Origin: Flavobacterium reichenbachii
GTDB lineage: Bacteria; Bacteroidota; Bacteroidia; Flavobacteriales; Flavobacteriaceae
NCBI RefSeq assembly: GCF_002217435.1
Contig: NZ_MUHF01000006.1
Location: 96,398-160,397 of the forward strand
Length of the DNA stretch: 64,000 bases
Reading direction: 5' to 3'
Below are positions 26,116 to 37,200 of this stretch, one piece after another (within the stretch, counting starts at the first letter, position 1; each line of letters starts with the position of its first letter). A model generated the notes under the pieces. It was not told the origin of the DNA. It searched no databases and saw only the letters and a list, made by a program, of their open reading frames with translations. The translations under genes and the position numbers were made by a program.

Positions 26116-27927
26116 TTAATACTCTTTTTTCTTCTGAGCATACCAATCCTGCATAATATAAAAAGCCTTCTTTTTATTTCCGTCGTTAGAAATCAAACCT
26201 TTTCTGTTGTATTCGTCCTGAATTCCGGGAAGTAATCTTCTTGGAGATCTAAAATCAACCAGAATCCATGGGCTTAAGCCGCTTAGATGAGGTATTTTTT
26301 CGATCATTTTAAGATTCTGAATGTATAAATATTCCTGATATTCCTCTGTCCAGCGTTCGTTTTTTTCTCCGTGAAAACCTTGTTTAGCATCGCCTCCAAA
26401 TTCAGAAACAATTACGGGTTTATTGTATTTGGTTTTCCAGAATATTTTCTCGGCATCTTCCAGTTTCCCGCCATACCAGCCCAAATATTGATTAAAAGAA
26501 ATAATATCCAGATATTCTCCAATAGCATCATTTATAGTTCCAAATCCGCTGTCGGTCTGCGTTAATAATGCAGCGCTGATTAATCTGGTATTGTCCAGCG
26601 ATTTGGTATGAGAAACCAGATTTTTGATAAATTCATTTCTGGCGTCAGAAATTGGCGTTTCGTTTGCCATTGACCAAATGATGATACACGCTCTGTTTTT
26701 ATCTCTCGTAATAGCTGAGGTAAGTTGATTTTGGGCATTATCGTAAGTTTCTTTTCTAGTAAACTCAACAGTCCAGTACACGGGAATCTCTTCCCAAACC
26801 ATTAATCCCATTTTATCAGCCGTTCTGATGATGTTTTCATTGTGCGGATAATGCGCCAGACGAACGTAATTGCAGCCCAGTTCTTTTGCCCAGTTTAGTA
26901 AACGCAGTGCATCTTCTTCAGAATTGGCACGGCCTCCTTTTGCATTTTCTTCATGAATCGAAATTCCCCTCAAAAAGATTTGTTTTCCATTTAATAAAAT
27001 CTTGTCTTCCTGAGTTTCAATCGTTCTGAAACCAATATTGTCTTTTAATTTTTGTCCGTTAAAATCAATTGTAACATCATATAATTTCGGATTCTCGGGT
27101 GACCAGTACGAAACGTTTTTTACCGGAATTTCAAAATTTAAAACTCCGTCTGCACTCACTTTTCCTTTATAATTGAGCTTTAATTCCGGAATCGAAATCG
27201 AAGCCTGATTTTGTCCCGCCGTTAAATTGTTGATTTTAATAAAACCAGCAATTTTATTTTTATCTTTTTTGTTTAATTGAATCATGTAATCTTCTACAAA
27301 AGAGGCTTCTTCTTCAATCAAAGTAACATCTCGTGTAATTCCGCCATAATTCCACCAATCTGTATTAATCGTCGGAACATCTTCTTTATGACGCGTATTA
27401 TCAACTTTAATAACCAAATAATTGTCTTTTGGCTTTACGATAGAAGTAACTTCATAATTAAAAGGTGTAAAACCTCCTTCATGAGTTCCTAGTTTTTTTC
27501 CGTTCAAATAAACATCTGCTTTATAATTGATCGCTCCAATGTATACAAAAAGACGTTTTTTTGCGGTCAGATTATAATCAAAAGACTTTTTGAACCACAC
27601 ATTTCCTTCGTAATATTTAAGTTCAGGAACCTGAGAATTCCAATCTCCGGGAATGTTTATTTTTGGCGATTTATCAAAATCATATTCTACCAATTCCTGT
27701 TTGTTTACAGCGTGGTAATTATTAAAATAAGCAGCATTATTTGGCTTTGCCTGTTTGTCGTAAACATCGTGGTGAAAACTGTAATAACCTGTTTCGTAAG
27801 GATCAACAATGTAATTCCAAACACCGTTTAAGGAAGTCGTATTTCGGTTCGGGACATTTGAAATCAAGCCTTGAGCCTGTCCAAAAACCGAAAAGATTAT
27901 TAGTAAGCAGAGGAGTAGTTTCTTCAT
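26116..27927 (-). CDS. glycoside hydrolase family 2, probable beta-glucuronidase
   Basis: With the start at the internal ATG (MKKLLLCLLIIFSVFG, a signal peptide) the protein has 603 residues. GH2 sugar-binding, immunoglobulin-like and TIM-barrel domains follow in order. The acid/base Glu lies in SMANETP near 421 and the nucleophile Glu in VSEFGGDAKQG near 508. The short length (about 600) and NWWNYGG-type motif TDWWNYGGITRDV are those of bacterial beta-glucuronidases rather than large beta-galactosidases. It is the last gene of the SusCD operon and would release glucuronate for the uxu pathway encoded nearby. Confidence 0.85.
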   Translation of the reverse strand: MKKLLLCLLIIFSVFGQAQGLISNVPNRNTTSLNGVWNYIVDPYETGYYSFHHDVYDKQAKPNNAAYFNNYHAVNKQELVEYDFDKSPKINIPGDWNSQVPELKYYEGNVWFKKSFDYNLTAKKRLFVYIGAINYKADVYLNGKKLGTHEGGFTPFNYEVTSIVKPKDNYLVIKVDNTRHKEDVPTINTDWWNYGGITRDVTLIEEEASFVEDYMIQLNKKDKNKIAGFIKINNLTAGQNQASISIPELKLNYKGKVSADGVLNFEIPVKNVSYWSPENPKLYDVTIDFNGQKLKDNIGFRTIETQEDKILLNGKQIFLRGISIHEENAKGGRANSEEDALRLLNWAKELGCNYVRLAHYPHNENIIRTADKMGLMVWEEIPVYWTVEFTRKETYDNAQNQLTSAITRDKNRACIIIWSMANETPISDARNEFIKNLVSHTKSLDNTRLISAALLTQTDSGFGTINDAIGEYLDIISFNQYLGWYGGKLEDAEKIFWKTKYNKPVIVSEFGGDAKQGFHGEKNERWTEEYQEYLYIQNLKMIEKIPHLSGLSPWILVDFRSPRRLLPGIQDEYNRKGLISNDGNKKKAFYIMQDWYAQKKKEY

Positions 27928-27953
27928 TTGTATTTTATTTTGTGGTTTCAATT

Positions 27954-28841
27954 CTAGTTAGATTCGTTAGATAATGCAGTTAATTCCTGTATGCTGAAAT
28001 CAGAAAACCGGATAGATTCATCTTTCATATTTGCGATATCTTTTAAGCTGCGGTAAATTCCCCATTTAGGTCTAATGAATGAATTGGCAGTATAAACGAT
28101 TCCTTTTTCTGATGTATATTTAGTACGAATGGTTTGAATATCAGTGTTTTTATAGTTCAGCAATGCAGTTCCGTCCTGTACTTTTTTTATTATGATTGAA
28201 TAAGTTCCGTGTAAACCAACCGTGATGGTTTCTACAGCTTCAACCCAAACTTCTTCAAACAAAGACATATTTACATTTTGGTATTTTATAGCTTTTGATG
28301 CTTGATTCTTTACATAAATCAGTTCTAATTTATTTATGCCTTTTGCCGTTTTTCTTAAAGTCAAAGTAAATAAAGGAAGAGCATCGTCGCCGTCTACAGC
28401 TTTTATCTGATGAATATGCGTAAAATAATTTGTAGGTTTAAACCCGTTCGGAATTTTAAAACGCCATTTATACTGCACAATCTCACCAATAGTTCCCTTT
28501 ACATTATCCGGAGACGATGCGTACGATTTTATTTCTACACGCTGTCTGTCCGTTTTGCCTTTAACAGGTTCATTGTCCGGTGGTGTCGATTTTACGTGAG
28601 AATAAAATTCAAAGACATTTTTCTTTAGATCGGCATCAAACACTTTTACAATATGGCGTCCAAATTCAGGATGTATAGAATCTGGAACTTCGACAGCACC
28701 AAACGGTACGGCGGGTGATAAAACAGCCGTTATAGTTTCATAAGTTCCCATACCATTTGGACCGTCAGCATTTAATGTTACTTGGGCATTGCCTGCAAAA
28801 CAGGTTAGTACTAAAATCATGTAAAAAAATAGAGTCTTCAT
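27954..28841 (-). CDS. exported jelly-roll protein, probable polysaccharide lyase, family not assigned
   Basis: The 295-residue protein has a signal peptide (MKTLFFYMILVLTCFAGNAQ). It is rich in beta strands, in the manner of jelly-roll lyases such as PL7, PL13 and PL20. The stretch TDRQRVEIKSY near 100 (Arg-x-Glu on one strand), YFTHIHQIKA near 145 and RPKWGIYRSL near 258 look like a substrate cleft with basic and aromatic residues. Its place between two GH2 genes and beside a GH88 unsaturated-uronyl hydrolase supports lyase activity. No specific family could be proven by eye, so an endolytic lyase for a glucuronate-containing glycan is an inference. Confidence 0.6.
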   Translation of the reverse strand: MKTLFFYMILVLTCFAGNAQVTLNADGPNGMGTYETITAVLSPAVPFGAVEVPDSIHPEFGRHIVKVFDADLKKNVFEFYSHVKSTPPDNEPVKGKTDRQRVEIKSYASSPDNVKGTIGEIVQYKWRFKIPNGFKPTNYFTHIHQIKAVDGDDALPLFTLTLRKTAKGINKLELIYVKNQASKAIKYQNVNMSLFEEVWVEAVETITVGLHGTYSIIIKKVQDGTALLNYKNTDIQTIRTKYTSEKGIVYTANSFIRPKWGIYRSLKDIANMKDESIRFSDFSIQELTALSNESN

Positions 28842-28889
28842 AAGTGATAATCTAATTATAAAATATGCTCAATCAGTATCAAACAAAAC

Positions 28890-31322
28890 TTAATAAACAG
28901 GAATTTTCAAATATTCTCCTTTAAAACTCTGGTTTAAAACCGTCATTTCAATCGGGGTATTTGAACCGTTTGGAATAACTTCTATCGATGCTTTTCCATT
29001 TGCCATTTTAATCGATTCACTTCCTGTTGGTGTTCCTTGATTTTTCATGGTTTTCCCGCCTTTCAAACATTGAAAATAAACACTTTCTTCATAATCCAGA
29101 CAGCGCAGATTATTGTTGTCAATAGCAATTGCTGTTACGAGATAATGACCATTTTTCATTTTTTCTGATGATAATTTTAAGGAAACCGCCGTATCATTTT
29201 TATTGAAACGGTAATTAACTTTTATAGTATCAGAAACCGTTTTTCCGTTTTGGGTTTTTCCAATAGCAATCAGTGTATTTTCGCCTTTAAAAAAATTAAC
29301 ATCCCAAGTTAAGCCATTTGCGGGATATAGCGAAAGATTTCTCTGTTTTTCTCCAAGAGATTTCCCCTGATGAAATAACGTAACCTTCGCACAATTACTG
29401 AAAACGCTGATTGTTCGTGGCGTATTTTCGGGACCTTGGCGATCTGTCCAGGTATGTGATTCGATATAGGTGAAAGGTTCTTTGCTCCAATAACTTTTAA
29501 AAACATAAAAAGCATCTTTAGGATTTCCATTTCGATCTGCCAACCCTTTTTGATTCATGTACGGAATATCATCTTCTGGTCGCAATGGTGTCGCAAAATC
29601 CTTAAAAGCCCATTGAATGTTGCCCACAAAAGCAGGATCATTCTCAGAAACATGCAGATGCCAGTCAAATAAATCGACGATATAATTTTCGCTCCAATCG
29701 CCAATCTGGGCAATATTGGCCACTTTTGTTTGTACAATCGCCTCTTCCCAGCCTTCTGCTTTTATAACGCCTTCTCCGGTTACGGGATTTTCGCTGTGAC
29801 GTCCCACATGGCTGTCGCCTCCATATTCTGCGTGAATAAAATGTTTGTATTCTTTTTTGTAAACATCAATCGCTTTTTGGTAACTCTTATAACTTCCAGA
29901 ATACCAGCCGGACCAAATAGACGGCGAGAAAACATCTACAATATGCGAGCCTTCATAATATTTTCTGATTGCTGTTTTTCGCGTAGGATCCAGTTTGTGT
30001 GCAATATCATTGAGTTCTGTTAAAAAGACATTTGTTTTCTCCGTATTATCTCCATCTGGAAAATCCGGAAGCCAATTCATTTCATTGCCTAAAGACCAGA
30101 TAATAATGCTGGGATGATTGTAATTTTGAGTGATCATTTCTTCCAGCATATTTTTGGTGTTGGTTTTCCAAAGTTCATCGCCAATTCCGCCTCGGCACCA
30201 CGGAAGTTCATCCCAAACCAAAAGCCCGAGTTCATCACATGCTTTATAAATTTCGGGATCCTGAGGATAATGTGCCAGACGTACAAAATTGGCTCCCATG
30301 TTTTTAATCAGTTCCATATCGGCACGATGCTGTGCGTTTGACATTGCTGCACCAACTCCGGCTTGCTCTTCATGACGATGTGTACCTCGAAGCAAAAGCC
30401 TTTTTCCGTTAAGGTAAAACGGACCGTGATCTTTAAATTCAAACCATCTGAAACCTGCTTTTTCGTTAATGCTGTCTTTAATCTGGTTTTTCTCTGATAA
30501 AATTGTTGTAACAGTATATAAATTAGGGTTTTCTGTATCCCAAAGAACTGGGTTTTGGATGTTTTCGAATGTAATATCTACTGTTTTTCCTGAAACTGCA
30601 ACTGTCTTTTCTGCTATTTTTTTTCCTTTCGGATTTTTTAAAGTAACATTTAATGATAAATCTTTTACATTATCAATATTGATTACCGAAGCAAGAATGT
30701 TTAAAGAAGCTTTCTTTGCCGAAACTTGCGGCGTTGTGATCTTTAAATTGGCAATATGGTTTTTGTATTTAGTCAACAACCAGACATCACGCGTGATGCC
30801 GCCATAAATAAAAAAGTCACTTTTTTGAGACGGAATAATTTCAATATCATAACTATTATCAACCCGAACAAAAATATCGTTACTTCCTTCTTTTATTAAA
30901 TTCGTAATATCAATAGTGAAGCCAGTATAACCTCCAATATGAGTGCCGGCTTCTCTGCCGTTTACATAAACTTTTGTGGTGATATTAGATCCTTCAAAAT
31001 ATAAAAAATACTGCTGCTTTGGGTTTATTTTGGCTATACTTAGTTTTTTTTGATACCAGCTTGCGTCACGTCTGTAACCGGGATTTAAGTCGGTGGCATC
31101 TTCACTGTTCCAGCTGTGCGGTAAATTTATCGGAGTCCAGTCTGCGTTTTTTTGAGCCTTGCTGAGCTCTGAGGTGTTGTTTTCTAGATAAAGCCAATTC
31201 GTATTGATGTTTGTTTTAGTTCGCATATCCATATTAGTCTGAGCAAAAATAGTACCCAGGCAACACTGAAAGACAAAAATGAAAACAAAGAAAGACGTAT
31301 AGCTGCGGGATCGTTTTCTCAT
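28890..31322 (-). CDS. glycoside hydrolase family 2, beta-galactosidase-like
   Basis: The 810-residue exported enzyme has a signal peptide ending near TIFAQ, then GH2 sugar-binding (NLPHSWNSED, YFLYFEGSNI), immunoglobulin-like and TIM-barrel domains plus a C-terminal beta domain (about 640-800). The acid/base Glu is in SLGNEMNW near 413 and the nucleophile Glu in HAEYGGDSHVG near 498. It starts three bases after the GH88 stop, so translation is coupled. The specificity may be beta-galactoside or beta-glucuronide. The extra C-terminal domain favours a galactosidase type. Confidence 0.87.
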   Translation of the reverse strand: MRKRSRSYTSFFVFIFVFQCCLGTIFAQTNMDMRTKTNINTNWLYLENNTSELSKAQKNADWTPINLPHSWNSEDATDLNPGYRRDASWYQKKLSIAKINPKQQYFLYFEGSNITTKVYVNGREAGTHIGGYTGFTIDITNLIKEGSNDIFVRVDNSYDIEIIPSQKSDFFIYGGITRDVWLLTKYKNHIANLKITTPQVSAKKASLNILASVINIDNVKDLSLNVTLKNPKGKKIAEKTVAVSGKTVDITFENIQNPVLWDTENPNLYTVTTILSEKNQIKDSINEKAGFRWFEFKDHGPFYLNGKRLLLRGTHRHEEQAGVGAAMSNAQHRADMELIKNMGANFVRLAHYPQDPEIYKACDELGLLVWDELPWCRGGIGDELWKTNTKNMLEEMITQNYNHPSIIIWSLGNEMNWLPDFPDGDNTEKTNVFLTELNDIAHKLDPTRKTAIRKYYEGSHIVDVFSPSIWSGWYSGSYKSYQKAIDVYKKEYKHFIHAEYGGDSHVGRHSENPVTGEGVIKAEGWEEAIVQTKVANIAQIGDWSENYIVDLFDWHLHVSENDPAFVGNIQWAFKDFATPLRPEDDIPYMNQKGLADRNGNPKDAFYVFKSYWSKEPFTYIESHTWTDRQGPENTPRTISVFSNCAKVTLFHQGKSLGEKQRNLSLYPANGLTWDVNFFKGENTLIAIGKTQNGKTVSDTIKVNYRFNKNDTAVSLKLSSEKMKNGHYLVTAIAIDNNNLRCLDYEESVYFQCLKGGKTMKNQGTPTGSESIKMANGKASIEVIPNGSNTPIEMTVLNQSFKGEYLKIPVY

Positions 31323-31325
31323 AAA

Positions 31326-32504
31326 TTACAAGTCTTTTTTTCTTAATAATGCTTCCAGAAAATAATAATCAGAATAGATTATAGGTTCGTCAATTTCGTC
31401 ATGTTTTGGCCAGTTTCCGGTGCTGTGATCCAGAATAAAAGGCGCGTTGATTTCTTTGTTTAATATGTAGTTCTCTGAGTGTAAGGTGTTGATTATTTTA
31501 TCGGCATAAGCCAGATAATTTTTATTTTTAGTAAAACCGTAAAGTTCATACAAAGCAGAAGCTATAACTGTTGCTGCAGAAACATCGCGTGCCGAATTTG
31601 GAATATTAGGATCTTTAAAATCCCAATACGGAATTCCGTCTTCAGGCAGATTTTTATTCGTCATAAAAAATTGTGCAGTGGCTTCGGCCTGATTTAGATA
31701 CGACTGATTTTTTGTATATCGATAAGACATAGTAAAACCGTAAACGGCCCACGCCTGACCGCGTGCCCAAACCGAGTCATCATTATATCCCTGCAAAGTA
31801 GTTTTCTTTCTTACAGCTCCTGTATTGGGATTATAATCGATAACGTGATAACAGCTGTTGTCTGCTCTAAACTGATTTTTTAAAGTGGTATTGGCGTGTT
31901 TAACTGCGATATCATGATATTTTGGGTTTCCTGATAATTTTGATGCCTCAAAAAGCAATTCCAAATTCATCATATTATCGATGATAACGGGATAATCCCA
32001 AATGTCTTTATTAAAATCCCAAGAACGTATGGCGCCCGTTTTTTCATTATAACGAGAGCATAAAGTTTCAGCTCCTCTGATTATGATTTTCTCGTAGGCT
32101 GCGTTTTTTTCGACTTTAAGGCCTTCGCCAAAAGCGCAGTATACTTTAAAACCTACATCATGAGAACCGTTGTTTACGCTTTCTTTTTTGCTGAAGAGAG
32201 TCCATTTTTCTGCTTGAATTTTATAAGCTTTATTTCCAGTTAATCGGTACAACTGCCAAAGATTTCCGGCAAAAAAACCGCTTGTCCAGTCTTTTGAAGG
32301 TACTTTTTTTATAGTATTTGTTTTAATGGTCATACTTCTCGGCATCGACATTGAATCTACCGGATAATCCAATAGCATTTTGTATCGGCTTTCCAGAAGA
32401 TGATCGGCGTTTGAGGTAATTTTTGTCTGAGAATTATTAATTCCGGGCTTGCACGCTGCCAGCACTGCAAACCCTAGAATTAAAGTGAAACTAACTTTAT
32501 TCAT
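31326..32504 (-). CDS. GH88 unsaturated glucuronyl hydrolase, lipoprotein
   Basis: The start is placed at the internal ATG (MNKVSFTLILGFAVLAACKPG) because it gives a lipoprotein signal with lipobox LAAC. The longer frame reads through repeat DNA. The 392-residue protein is an alpha6/alpha6 barrel with the two GH88 aspartates in NGSHDVGF (about 115) and IIDNMMNLE (about 173), and RGQAWAVYGF near 240. The enzyme hydrates the double bond of unsaturated uronic acids made by polysaccharide lyases. Its presence says the operon handles lyase products. Confidence 0.9.
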   Translation of the reverse strand: MNKVSFTLILGFAVLAACKPGINNSQTKITSNADHLLESRYKMLLDYPVDSMSMPRSMTIKTNTIKKVPSKDWTSGFFAGNLWQLYRLTGNKAYKIQAEKWTLFSKKESVNNGSHDVGFKVYCAFGEGLKVEKNAAYEKIIIRGAETLCSRYNEKTGAIRSWDFNKDIWDYPVIIDNMMNLELLFEASKLSGNPKYHDIAVKHANTTLKNQFRADNSCYHVIDYNPNTGAVRKKTTLQGYNDDSVWARGQAWAVYGFTMSYRYTKNQSYLNQAEATAQFFMTNKNLPEDGIPYWDFKDPNIPNSARDVSAATVIASALYELYGFTKNKNYLAYADKIINTLHSENYILNKEINAPFILDHSTGNWPKHDEIDEPIIYSDYYFLEALLRKKDL

Positions 32505-32544
32505 ACTAATTAATCTAATGTTTTTACAACGGGAAAAAATTTTA

Positions 32545-32678
32545 ACACATAGAGACATAGTTTTCAAAGCGTAGAAAGGCGCTTCACTTTCTATAAACAA
32601 ACATAGCTATGTTTAAATGATGAGTCATTTTTTATTCTCTAACTTCAGCAGAAATAAAAAATCTATGTTTCTATGTGT
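32545..32678. repeat. type A dispersed intergenic repeat, copy 3
   Basis: The 134-bp copy begins ACACATAGAGACATAG and ends CTATGTTTCTATGTGT. The internal word reads AGGCGCTTCAC, so relative to the nearby minus-strand genes it is inverted compared with the other copies. It lies between the SusD stop and the GH88 start, inside the operon. Confidence 0.85.
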
Positions 32679-32708
32679 TAAAAAAACGTATCCAGTTAAT
32701 CTACTTGT

Positions 32709-34226
32709 TTAGTAACCAGGATTGTTTGGTTTTAAATTTGGATTAATAGCCAATTCTGTTCCCGGCAAAGGCCATAAATAATCTTTTTCCGGATTAAAAT
32801 TGGCATGCGGTTCTAAACCTGACGGACCAAATACCTCCGGACCATTTTTTAACCTTTTAATGTCGTACCATCTCACGTATTCAAATGCAAGTTCTAATCT
32901 TCTTTCATCAATAACCATTTTTCTAAAATCGGCTTTTGATAAACCTGGCGTTACATTGGCAGGAAAAGAAACCTGTTTTCCTGCTTTGTTTCTTGCTCTT
33001 GCGCGAACACGGTTTACATAACCATCGGCTTCTGTTGTTCCGGGAGTAATTTCGTTTAGAGCTTCGGCAGCCGTCAGCAGTACTTCTGCAAAACGCATGG
33101 TGATATAATTGTGCTGAGAAGTTCTTCCGTTTGCACCTGCTTTTCCGGGAAAACGATAGTATTTTGCAATATGCGGACGAGGTGCTTTTTCGTTGTCGCT
33201 TGAAGGATAAATCTGCAGAGAACCGCCTGGTCCGGTTTTCTTTCTAATGATGGTATCAAAACTTACAGCTCTTCTATAATCTCTTTGATCCCACGTGTTG
33301 AATACTTTTAAAGAAGGTACGGCAACAGAAAATCCCTGTCCGTAACTGTAACTGTCATCTTTTAAGGATCCTGTAAAAAATGCGGTATAATCCTGACCGT
33401 AATTTCCTGATGTTAAGTTGTTAAAGTCAATTGTAAATAAAGGCTCTTTTAGCGATGCTGTTTTTGTCGCGTTAAATAAATCCTGAAAATCGGCATCTAA
33501 TCCCAAACCAAATTTTGCTTCATTTGTAATCACATATTTAGCTTCGTCATACGCTTTTTGATAATTTCCTAAAGTTAAATAAACAGAAGCCAGATATCCT
33601 GCGGCGGTGCCTTTTCCGGGAACGGCTTTTACTTTTGGTTTGTCTTCCAGCCATTGTTTTGCAAATTCTAAGTCGGCTATGATTTTAGGATAAACATCGG
33701 CTTCTTTTGTTCTTTTTAAAGAATTAACCTGAGAAACATCATTTACAATAAAATCAATGTACGGAATATCTCCAAAAAGACGCACCAAATGGTAGTATGT
33801 AAAAGCTCTCGCAAAATAAGCCTGAGCGACAATTGCATTTACTTTTGCAGGATCTCCCGGTGTTTTTTTGGCACCTTCGATAGCCTGATTTGCTGCTGTT
33901 ATAATGACATACGACTGCGGCCAAAAGTTTGCTACAAGTGCGTTTGTATCGTTCATAGACATATCATTTACATCGATACGCGCAGCTTGTGTAGTTCTGT
34001 CACCAATATCTGCCATATCATCGCGAAGCATTAACGCAATTGTAAATTCTCTTCCCCAATAATTATTGTGGGCAATGTTGGCAAAACTTCCGTTTACTGC
34101 CGCCTGCAAATCGTCTGTGTTGTTAAAAAAGTTTTCGGGACGAATAACTCCCACCGGATGTTCTTCTAAATCTGAACATCCTAAAGCGAACATTCCTAAG
34201 AAAAGAAAAGCTATATATTTTTTCAT
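32709..34226 (-). CDS. SusD/RagB-family surface glycan-binding lipoprotein
   Basis: The 505-residue protein has a lipoprotein signal (MKKYIAFLFLGMFALGCSDL). The SusD fold is seen in NFFNNTDDLQAAVNGSF near 30, AQAYFARAFTYYHLVRLFGD near 134 (TPR part) and the C-terminal MRFAEVLLTAAEALNE and VIDERRLELAFEYVRWYDIKR motifs. It sits on the cell surface over the SusC pore and captures oligosaccharides. It starts 17 bases after the SusC stop. Confidence 0.95.
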   Translation of the reverse strand: MKKYIAFLFLGMFALGCSDLEEHPVGVIRPENFFNNTDDLQAAVNGSFANIAHNNYWGREFTIALMLRDDMADIGDRTTQAARIDVNDMSMNDTNALVANFWPQSYVIITAANQAIEGAKKTPGDPAKVNAIVAQAYFARAFTYYHLVRLFGDIPYIDFIVNDVSQVNSLKRTKEADVYPKIIADLEFAKQWLEDKPKVKAVPGKGTAAGYLASVYLTLGNYQKAYDEAKYVITNEAKFGLGLDADFQDLFNATKTASLKEPLFTIDFNNLTSGNYGQDYTAFFTGSLKDDSYSYGQGFSVAVPSLKVFNTWDQRDYRRAVSFDTIIRKKTGPGGSLQIYPSSDNEKAPRPHIAKYYRFPGKAGANGRTSQHNYITMRFAEVLLTAAEALNEITPGTTEADGYVNRVRARARNKAGKQVSFPANVTPGLSKADFRKMVIDERRLELAFEYVRWYDIKRLKNGPEVFGPSGLEPHANFNPEKDYLWPLPGTELAINPNLKPNNPGY

Positions 34227-34243
34227 AATAGTATCGTATTAAA

Positions 34244-37200
34244 CTAAAATTTTACATTAAATCCGAACGTGAAGGTTCTCACATTTGGGTAACTTCCATA
34301 TTCCAAACCTAAGTTGGTGTTACTTCTGGCATTGCTGTCATTCAGATAACTCGTTTCGGGATCTGAACCCGGATAATCTGTAATTGTCCAGATATTTTGT
34401 GCACTGATGTAAAAACGAACTTTACTCAATCCCATTTTTGAAACTATTTTTTCGTTTAAACTATAGCCAATCGAAATGTTTTTTAGACGAATGTAACTTG
34501 CATCATACACAAATCTTGAAGTAACTCTTTTGGTTCTTGCCGCGTTTGCAGGAACGTTGGTTTCAGTATTGGTTGGTGTCCAGGCATCCAGAACTTCTGT
34601 TGTGGCATTATTATTTCCTGATGCTAATTCCATCAAAGTATAATTTAATACCTGATTGCCTTCTGAACCTTGAAAGAAAATGTTTAAATCGATATTTTTG
34701 TATGTGAAATCATTATTGAAGCCGAAGATGAAATCTGGATTTGGATTCCCAATAATGGTTTTATCGTTCGAATCTAATTTACCATCACCGTTTACATCTT
34801 TAAATTTTTCACCGCCCGGCGCCGTTTCAAAATTCCCCGGCAAAACAGTTTGTCCCTGCTGAATTACACCATCATAAATAAATCCGAAGAAAGAACCTAC
34901 CGGCTGTCCAACTCTCAGAATCTGAGAATCTGTTGCTAAGAAATGACCCGGCGTGGAGTTGATTAAAAGGTCTTTATTGTCGGCTAATTTTAGAACTTTA
35001 TTTTTGTTCGAAGAAATATTGAAACTGGTTGACCATGTAAAATCTGCTCCTGTGAAATTTTTAGTGTTGATGCCTAATTCCCATCCTTTATTTTCTAATT
35101 CTCCCACATTTTGAAGCTGCGAAGCAATTCCGGAAACTCCTGGTAAAGGTCTGTTGAACAATAAATCTTTGGTAATTGTTTTATAATAATCTGCCGTAAT
35201 GCTGATTCTGTTGTCAAACAAACCTAAATCAATTCCGTAATCCTGCTGATAGGAAGTTTCCCATTTTAGATTCGGATTGTCTAAGGATGTCAGTTGAACG
35301 GCATTTACAATTACGTCGCCGCTCACATCGTAAATTTCTGAAAATCTCGAAAGTGTAGAGTAGGCGCCAATAGAAGGATTTCCTGTGGCTCCGTAACTTG
35401 CTCTTAGTTTTAGATTAGAAACCGTTTTATTATCCTTTAGGAAATTTTCTTTACTGATGTTCCATCCAATTGCTCCAGAAGGAAAAGTTCCGTATTTATA
35501 ATTTTTACTAAAACTCGAAGAACCGTCTCTTCTGGCTGTAAAGGTTAATAAATATTTGTCATCATAATCAAAATTCAATCTTCCGAAAGCAGAAATTAAT
35601 TCGGTTTCAGATAAATTAGAATCGGGTTTTAAGAATACTGTTCCGGCGCCCAAATTGCGGTATGAATTGGTATTAGTCAAAAATCCCCTAGAAGCAGCAT
35701 ACGAACTTTCGTTTTTATTCTTTTGATAAGAGTAACCTCCCAAAACGGTCAGAATTCCTTTGCTGATAATTTCACGTTTAAAAGTCAAATAATTCTCTGT
35801 TAAGAAAGAAGAAAATCTAGTATTGTTTACAGAAGCTTCTCCTTTAATGTTTTTTCCGGCAATTAAAGTAGACGGAATAAATCTTCCGGTCTGCGAATTA
35901 TTATCGGTTAAACCTAAAGTAGTTTTAAAATTCAGATCTTTTGTAATTTGATAAGAAGCAAAGAAATTGTTTCTGTTTACGATCGAAACCGTTTCCAGAA
36001 TATTCTCCATTGCCGTTGCATACGGATTGTCAATATCATCACCGATTGGCGCTGTCGAGGTAAAAGTACCATCTGTATTATAAATTCCTTTGTCGGGCAT
36101 AAATCGGTAAGCCGAAGCAATTACACCCGCAGCTCCAGTACCGCCGGCTCCCGTCTGGCTGATAATTCCTTCTTTGTTTTGTTTGCTCGAAAAAGTGTTT
36201 AAACCTACTTTAAACTTAGAACTTAAATCAGCTTCAAGATTGCTGACGATTGTGTATTTATCAATTCCTGAATTAATAACAACTCCATCCTGATTGTAGT
36301 AATTTCCAGAAACATAATATCTCATGGTATCAGATCCGCCTGAAAAGGAAAGATTTGTATTCGAAATCATTCCGTCACGATAAATTACATCCTGCCAGTC
36401 TGTATCTGCCGGTCCCTGAGTATGAGTCGTAAAACTTTTTCTATACGCCGTAAACTGGTCCGCATTTAATAAATGCAATTTGTTATTTACAGACTGTACA
36501 GAAGTAGAATTGCCAAATTCGATTACTGGTTTTCCCGGTTTTCCTTTTTTGGTAGTAACCATAATTACCCCGTTAGAACCTCTTGATCCGTAAATGGCAG
36601 TTGCAGAAGCATCTTTAAGAACCTCTATAGAAGCAATATCCTGAGGTGCAGGCATTGCGACACCTGCAAAACCGTCTACGACAACAAGCGCATCACCGCT
36701 GGCATTAATAGACGTTCCGCCGCGCACTCTGATTTTTACAGGAGCGCCGGGCTCGCCTCCGTTATTGGTCTGTACCGCTACACCCGCAGCACGTCCCTGA
36801 AGCGCTTGTTCTGCATTTAGCAAAGGATAAGCAGTTAATTCTTTTGCAGTTACAGAAGATACAGAACCCGTAATATCACTCTTTTTACGTGTGCCGTAAC
36901 CTACTACGATTACTTCATCCAGATTTTTGGTATCGGGTTTTAAACTTACGTTAATAACAGTTTTGTTTCCAATAGGAACTTCTACCGTCTGGAAACCTAC
37001 AAAGTTGAAAACCAGCACAGCATTTTTCTCAGAAACAAAAACACTATAATTTCCATCCATATCTGTAGATCCTCCAACAGAAGAACCTTTAATGTAAACA
37101 TTGGCACCAGGAAGTCCGAGTAAGTCTTCGCTTGAAGTAACTTTTCCGCTGACTTTTTTCTCCTGTGCATTCAGAACAATATTGGCTAGTAAAAAATACA

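Noticed and set aside
32505..32600. Longer GH88 reading starting at 32600
   Set aside because: It reads through the type A repeat and would bury the clear lipoprotein signal at MNKVSFTLILGF.
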